NCBI GenBank assembly: GCA_002482535.1
Contig: DLGE01000001.1
Location: 655,513 to 719,512 of the forward strand
From: Peptococcaceae bacterium UBA7702
Lineage (GTDB): Bacteria; Bacillota; Dehalobacteriia; UBA7702
Direction: 5' to 3'
Length of the DNA stretch: 64,000 nt
The notes below the pieces were generated by a model. It saw only the letters and a program-made list of their open reading frames with translations, had not been told where the DNA came from and ran no database searches. Below are positions 59,971 to 64,000 of the stretch, one piece after another. A program made the position numbers and the translations under genes. The number at the start of each line of letters is the position of its first letter. Position 1 is the stretch's first letter.

Positions 59971-61848
59971 ATGGAGCTTGATAAGCTTTGGACAGGCAAT
60001 ATCGGAGATATTGCCCACGGCTATTGTATAGACAGCTTTTTGTCGGATACAGAATTGGGGCGCATCATCCGGCTGCGGCAGCAGGTCACGGGAGAGTTCT
60101 TTTTGCTGACGGTTCTGAAAAATCAAACAAACCGCTTTGGGCGTGAGGAAGCGGATTTTTTGCTGGAGCAGATGCGCTTTGCCTCGGAGCATTTCCGGCA
60201 TGGGAATTTGCAGCAGGTTCCCCTATGCGGTACGTTCCGCGATCAGGGTTTTTTTATCGTGCAGGAGTGCCCCTATACGCTCACGCAATACATAAAAGCG
60301 TCCGGCGGAAAGCTGATCGCCCCGATTGCTCTGCATATCGTCTTTCAGATACTGGACGCGCTGGAGTTTCTGCATCATATTCCGGCGCAGGAAGCCGGAA
60401 CTGAGCGAACCTGCGTGACCCACGACTATCTGATCCCGGAGCATATTTTGTTGACGGACGATGGCTTTACGCCGACGGTGAAGCTCTCCGCACAGCACAA
60501 GCTTTATCTGGGCCGGGACGATGACGACCCACTGTATGGCGACTCCGTACAGTTCTTTTATCTGCCTGTAGAAGCATGGTTGCACAGTAAAAAGACGGGC
60601 CGGATAAAGACCAATTTGTGGACGGTGACAGCGCTGCTTCACTCCATGCTGACCGGGCTGCCCGATCTTGATGATCATGAGCTGTTTATGAAGAAGCTCA
60701 AGGACAAATCCACATTCCCGGCTGTAAACAAGCGCAATCTGTCTGTACCGCAAAGCCTTGCCAAGCTGATTGATACCGTTCTTGCGCAGCGGGATTTCCC
60801 GTATGACCTGACGGCCTCAGAATATAAAAGCATGCTGGAGGAAAGCGCTGAAAAGCCGTATGTCAGGCCGCCCCGCGTGGACGATGACGATGATGCCTTG
60901 CTGGATAAAACTGACTTTGAGGACGTCGATAACGTTTTTTGCGCGGACGCACTTGTCATATCCTCTACTGCTACGCCCGTCCCTGACGCAGATATGTCCT
61001 GTAAAAAACAATCGGATTTTTCTTCCAATCAGGATGCGGTTCCTCCCGTAGCCAAACAGGAATATCTTCCTAAAGGCACGCGCCTCTTTGACGCCTTTGA
61101 AATCACCTCTGACGAACCGGAAACAAATGATTTTGGGTGGTATCGTTATTCCGCACGCCGCATGCAACCTGAAACCACCGTGAAGGAATGCACCGTGATA
61201 CAGGCCACACGCCGTTACAGGACTTGTTTTGAGAGGATTGAACAGTGGCGGCGGCTGGAACATCCTAATATCCGTCGCATGCTTACCATGGGTTTTCACA
61301 CCGGAGACACACTTGTTATGGTTTTCGAAGGGCCGACAAATGCAAGCGACATATGGCTTAAAAATATGGCCAGCCTGCGCAATCAGTATTGGGCAAGCTT
61401 CGTGAAAAACATTCTGGACACAACGCTTGGATGTGCGCGTGGGTTGCACTTTCTTCATCAGAACAAACTGATCCATGGCGATATCAAGCCGTCGAACCTG
61501 TACAGACATGGCGTAAATATAAAGCTTGACGGCCTATGGGTGCCCGAAAATGGCGGCTACACGCCTGCATACGCTTCGCCGGAGCAGTTTGAAGACCGGG
61601 CCATTGATGAAAGTACAGATGTATGGAGCCTTGGCGTCACATTGGTGGAACTGCTTTTAGGAGATCGGCTATGGAGCAAGGGGCCGGAATGCAGCATTGT
61701 ATATGAAGAACATCTTAGAATACGCTGCAAACCTCTCCCGGAGATACTTTGGAGCATATTGCAAGGCTGTCTCCAGACGGATAGCTCAAAGCGCATGTGT
61801 GTCAACGAGCTTATAGATTTGCTTGAACGCAATCGTTTGGATACTTAA
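59971..61848 (+). CDS. Protein with two kinase-like domains, the first a pseudokinase
   Basis: A 625-residue protein. The first kinase-fold domain (about 10-285) keeps the overall pattern (FQILDALEFLHHI) but has HDYLIPEH in place of HRDxKPEN (from residue 151) and no DFG, so it is a pseudokinase. An acidic linker follows (about 300-365). The second domain (about 370-620) has HGDIKPSN (502-509) and DGL (520-522) instead of HRD and DFG, with no obvious beta-3 lysine; it keeps the key Asp and Asn and the segment GGYTPAYASPEQ shared with the WD40 kinase. ATG 59971 follows GAAAGGGG (59956-59963). A scaffold or weak kinase role is inferred. Confidence 0.75.
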   Translation: MELDKLWTGNIGDIAHGYCIDSFLSDTELGRIIRLRQQVTGEFFLLTVLKNQTNRFGREEADFLLEQMRFASEHFRHGNLQQVPLCGTFRDQGFFIVQECPYTLTQYIKASGGKLIAPIALHIVFQILDALEFLHHIPAQEAGTERTCVTHDYLIPEHILLTDDGFTPTVKLSAQHKLYLGRDDDDPLYGDSVQFFYLPVEAWLHSKKTGRIKTNLWTVTALLHSMLTGLPDLDDHELFMKKLKDKSTFPAVNKRNLSVPQSLAKLIDTVLAQRDFPYDLTASEYKSMLEESAEKPYVRPPRVDDDDDALLDKTDFEDVDNVFCADALVISSTATPVPDADMSCKKQSDFSSNQDAVPPVAKQEYLPKGTRLFDAFEITSDEPETNDFGWYRYSARRMQPETTVKECTVIQATRRYRTCFERIEQWRRLEHPNIRRMLTMGFHTGDTLVMVFEGPTNASDIWLKNMASLRNQYWASFVKNILDTTLGCARGLHFLHQNKLIHGDIKPSNLYRHGVNIKLDGLWVPENGGYTPAYASPEQFEDRAIDESTDVWSLGVTLVELLLGDRLWSKGPECSIVYEEHLRIRCKPLPEILWSILQGCLQTDSSKRMCVNELIDLLERNRLDT

Positions 61849-61900
61849 AAACCTATCCGATGAATACGAGACAGGCTTATGTACTTGCCAACAAAAAATG

Positions 61901-61940
61901 CCAAAGTGTAAATTCACGCTTTGGTGTTTTTTCGTTTTTT
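61901..61940 (+). terminator. Terminator after the tandem kinase gene
   Basis: CCAAAG (61901-61906) pairs with CTTTGG (61919-61924), with inner GT/AC pairing, followed by TGTTTTTTCGTTTTTT. It divides the cluster here. A weak -10 TATAAA (61959-61964) lies downstream, but no convincing -35 is present. Confidence 0.75.
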
Positions 61941-62008
61941 CTGTTTTATTTCGAGTAGTATAAAAGCAGGTCAGATAGGAAAATGCCTGACAGAAAGGAG
62001 CATTTTGT

Positions 62009-62227
62009 ATGAGCAAGCAAGGAAACGAAACGCATATCTGTAAGGAGCACTTAGGTGCGGGATGCCGATGCACCGTTTGCGGGAATATCTGCCACGATTA
62101 TCACAACGACGATGACGGTACATTTGCTGCCTCTGGCAAGGTTGTGACAGCGCGGTGCACGCGGTGCGGGGATGAGGAACATTATTATGCCGATACCGGC
62201 GTGGTGATCGACCACTACCAAGGCTGA
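62009..62227 (+). CDS. Small zinc-ribbon-like Cys-rich protein
   Basis: A 72-residue protein with two CxxC pairs, CRCTVCGNICHDYH and CTRCGDEEHYY, which would hold a zinc ion. AAAGGAG (61994-62000) precedes ATG 62009. It starts a second run of small genes after the terminator. Similar Cys pairs recur in the products at 62301 and 63024. The partner and role are unknown. Confidence 0.6.
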   Translation: MSKQGNETHICKEHLGAGCRCTVCGNICHDYHNDDDGTFAASGKVVTARCTRCGDEEHYYADTGVVIDHYQG

Positions 62228-62300
62228 TCCTATGAGCATGGATGAGGTATTTTAGACCCATTCATCCTATCCACGGATCAAATGAGAGGGGGATCTCAAA

Positions 62301-62573
62301 ATGAAGCTGGCATTCTTATTCGGGCACCACTGGAAGGGCTGCGTCTGCCGCCGCTGCGGCACAAAGGCTCATGAGTACAGTGATCGCCACAAGTGGGAAT
62401 ATCTTGGAACTGAAGAGATGGGATGCTCACTCTCATCGTCGCGTGGAAACGGGCAGTATCTTGACTCATGCTATGGTGCGGATTGCCAATTCTGCGATGC
62501 GAACAACCGGGTGAATTACATCTATATTTGTCAGACATGCGGCATGAAAAAAACCACTTCTTTTATGTTATAA
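62301..62573 (+). CDS. Small Cys-rich protein of the zinc-ribbon type
   Basis: A 90-residue protein starting MKLAFLFGHHWKGCVCRRCG, with further Cys pairs in CYGADCQFC and ICQTCGMKK. The spacing suggests two zinc ribbons. GAGGGGGAT (62285-62293) lies upstream of ATG 62301. The N-terminal FGHHWKGCVCRRCG resembles the start of the truncated gene at 63940 (CLFKGHDWDSW), so these may be a small gene family. No membrane segment is seen and the function is unknown. Confidence 0.55.
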   Translation: MKLAFLFGHHWKGCVCRRCGTKAHEYSDRHKWEYLGTEEMGCSLSSSRGNGQYLDSCYGADCQFCDANNRVNYIYICQTCGMKKTTSFML

Positions 62574-62589
62574 CGTCAGGAGTGAAATC

Positions 62590-63012
62590 ATGGATAAACT
62601 TTACGCGATGTTGCGGCAGGCCGAAGAGACAGAGGCTCTGGCGCGAAAGCTGACGGAAGAAGCCGATTTAGCCTTGCTGGACGCTCCTGCTTCTGAAATC
62701 AGAGAGTGCTCCGACCAATCTGACGCTATGTCTTTATTTGAAAAAGCTTGGGAGCTGTATCAGCAGGTGGAAACACAAGTAAGGATGCAACTGGATGATA
62801 TGGACAGCGAGGAAAGCAACCTTTTACTTGCACAGACCTTGTTGGACATTCATATTCATCCGAATTCGGGCCTGAAACGGGATACCCCCGCACTTTGGGA
62901 ATCTCAGTATCTCTGGCTCAAGCTGTATTTCCAAACCCGGAATGAGGCGTATCTGGAAAAAGCGAAGCTTTGTGAGGGGATACGAAATGCCCACGTAGAA
63001 AAAATTGTATAG
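62590..63012 (+). CDS. Helical protein of unknown function
   Basis: A 140-residue soluble, largely helical protein, MDKLYAMLRQAEETEALARK then SLFEKAWELYQQVETQVRMQ and LWESQYLWLKLYFQTRNEAY. The paired amphipathic helices are TPR-like in spacing but no clear consensus is kept. AGGAG (62578-62582) precedes ATG 62590. It lies between a zinc-ribbon gene and a lipoprotein gene and ends 11 bases before the latter, so all are probably co-transcribed. No function is assigned. Confidence 0.5.
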   Translation: MDKLYAMLRQAEETEALARKLTEEADLALLDAPASEIRECSDQSDAMSLFEKAWELYQQVETQVRMQLDDMDSEESNLLLAQTLLDIHIHPNSGLKRDTPALWESQYLWLKLYFQTRNEAYLEKAKLCEGIRNAHVEKIV

Positions 63013-63023
63013 GAGGATAACCG

Positions 63024-63863
63024 ATGAAACGACTGCTTTTTGCCGGATTGATATTTACCCTATGCCTGTCGCTGTGTTCATGCGGTTCAACAGGCGAAAG
63101 TTCTGATCAGGCTTCAGATGCTGGCCGTTCAGCAGATACCCTTAAGAACGAACCAACTGCGTCGGTAACGGGACAGCCCGCGCAACCGAGCGCAGCCTCA
63201 CAGACCGAAGAATCAAATCCCGGCGTTTCGTTCCCCTTTGAAGACGATGAAGGGCGCACACGCTACCGTTTGGTGATAAACGGCACAGAGGTCGAGACGG
63301 AAAACTACCCCTTCACACTCCCGGATGAGCCAGACGGCGGCTATTATCCGATTGAGGACGTGCTGCACTGTTTTGGCGTGGCTTGCCTGACAAATGAAGA
63401 TAAGAGCGCCTGTGCGACGGTAATTAACAATGCTCTCATTCAGGTATTCGCAGATTCGCCTACGCTGACCTACGGAAGCAAGACAATTTCTGCCGTGGAC
63501 ACCAAGGTTGTTCCTGTTGTGGTTGACGGAGCATTATATGTCCCCAGTTTCTTCCTAATGCAGCTTTCAGACAGCAGTATTGTGGATTTCAGCGATGACC
63601 GAAGCGCGGTAACCCTGGATACTGATATCGTCGTGGATGCATCAATATCGGGGCTTGTCGGCGTAGACGTCAGCGTGCTTGAACAAGGCGGCTCCGGTCA
63701 GGTAATAACCGAAGGAGAACACCGTTGCTCGAAGTGCGGCGGAGCCGGTGGATATAACGAGCAGTATTTTGATCAGGTTATGGTCAATGGACGGTGGCAG
63801 CAAATACCCAAGAGCCGTTGGACACATTGCCCGGTTTGCGGCGGCAGTGGCACGGTGAACTGA
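63024..63863 (+). CDS. Lipoprotein with copper-amine-oxidase-N-like domain and a DnaJ-type zinc motif
   Basis: A 279-residue lipoprotein with a lipobox LCSC (Cys20 near CSCGSTGES). A Ser/Thr/Glu linker (about 22-75) is followed by a beta-rich domain (about 80-215) whose VVVDGALYVPSFFLMQLSDS pattern resembles copper amine oxidase N-terminal-like domains of Gram-positive surface proteins. The C-terminus has CSKCGGAGG (about 237-245) and CPVCGGSGT (about 270-278), the CxxCxGxG motif of DnaJ zinc fingers, here on the outer side of the membrane. AGGAGG (63012-63017) supports ATG 63024. Combining these domains is odd. Confidence 0.65.
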   Translation: MKRLLFAGLIFTLCLSLCSCGSTGESSDQASDAGRSADTLKNEPTASVTGQPAQPSAASQTEESNPGVSFPFEDDEGRTRYRLVINGTEVETENYPFTLPDEPDGGYYPIEDVLHCFGVACLTNEDKSACATVINNALIQVFADSPTLTYGSKTISAVDTKVVPVVVDGALYVPSFFLMQLSDSSIVDFSDDRSAVTLDTDIVVDASISGLVGVDVSVLEQGGSGQVITEGEHRCSKCGGAGGYNEQYFDQVMVNGRWQQIPKSRWTHCPVCGGSGTVN

Positions 63864-63939
63864 TCAGGGAGCGTTGTGAAAGTTATCGGTATTCAAGGCG
63901 TCTATACGTTGAGCGGTGAACTATGGAAGGTGAATGCGT

Positions 63940-64000
63940 ATGTGGCAGTGTTTATTCAAAGGGCATGATTGGGATAGCTGGATTGAGGCGCATCAGCTTA
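63940..64000 (+). CDS. Start of another small Cys/His protein (truncated by window)
   Basis: The frame begins MWQCLFKGHDWDSWIEAHQL and runs off the window end. GGAAGG (63925-63930) lies about ten bases before ATG 63940. CLFKGHDWDS resembles the start of the 62301 product, so it is probably a third small metal-binding protein of the cluster. The C-terminal part is not visible. Confidence 0.5.
   Translation, partial: MWQCLFKGHDWDSWIEAHQL

Noticed and set aside
46386..64000. The idea that the kinase-FHA-PP2C set is a type VI secretion regulator.
   Set aside because: No T6SS structural gene (sheath, VgrG, TssM-like) is visible, and the host looks Gram-positive.
1..64000. CRISPR array, tRNA, rRNA or insertion sequence in the window.
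   Set aside because: I found no regularly spaced direct repeats, no cloverleaf or rRNA core sequence and no transposase frame. The TnpV-like gene alone is not an insertion sequence.

Overview
This window looks like the middle of an integrative and conjugative element (ICE) of the Tn1549/CTn type from an anaerobic Gram-positive bacterium of the class Clostridia. The evidence is the gene order and the family set: PcfB, a VirD4-like coupling protein, Maff2, TrbL/VirB6, PrgI, VirB4, a CD1108-type NlpC/P60 hydrolase, DUF4315, DUF4366, topoisomerase III, ArdA/ArdC-like proteins, a giant methylase/helicase, DUF3849, MobC, a CD1845-like protein and a MOBP-type relaxase. Strong AGGAGG ribosome binding sites and frequent TTG/GTG starts fit Firmicutes. 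Neither end of the element is visible, and I see no integrase, rRNA, tRNA or CRISPR array.

Layout. (1) 1-9625: end of a DUF4406-like gene, then a complete Tad/Flp-type pilus module: CpaB-like, CpaE/TadZ-like, CpaF/TadA ATPase, TadB, TadC, a small pilin-like DUF6133 protein, DUF4320 and TadE-like pseudopilins, two large exported surface proteins (one with two CARDB domains) and a prepilin peptidase. (2) 9655-19141: the conjugative type IV secretion genes. (3) 19129-34742: DNA processing and maintenance genes (topB, small conserved ICE proteins, ArdA- and ArdC-like proteins, a 2657-residue methylase/SNF2 helicase with a tnpV gene overprinted in another frame, DUF3849, MobC, CD1845-like). (4) 34797-37312: a divergent control region with an XRE repressor, a SLOG protein and the relaxase. 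(5) 37466-45607: a more AT-rich type I restriction-modification cargo with its own small XRE regulator, two different HsdM subunits, HsdS and HsdR. (6) 45675-46210: a block of hairpins, an oriT-like inverted repeat with an RP4-like nick motif, and another XRE gene on the minus strand.

(7) 46386-64000 is the most unusual part. A strong sigma-A type promoter precedes a co-directional run of genes: a 518-residue HTH protein of unknown class, an FHA/zinc-ribbon/coiled-coil/Ser-Thr kinase, a PP2C phosphatase, a 63-residue acidic protein, a kinase fused to WD40 repeats, a cytosolic ClpB-like AAA+ / receiver-like / FtsH-protease fusion, a leucine-rich-repeat lipoprotein, a protein with two kinase-like domains (the first a clear pseudokinase), and a set of small Cys-rich zinc-ribbon proteins with a second lipoprotein. 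Kinase, phosphatase, phosphopeptide reader, pseudokinase, scaffold and a chimeric AAA+ protease together look like a phosphorylation-controlled regulated-proteolysis system carried as ICE cargo. I do not recognise it as a described system. A defence or stress-sensing role is inference only.

Likely working order: the Tad module would make surface pili, the T4SS and relaxase would move the element, the ArdA/ArdC-like proteins would protect incoming DNA, and the restriction and signalling cargo would serve the host or the element. All functions are assigned from sequence motifs read by eye. No database search was run.
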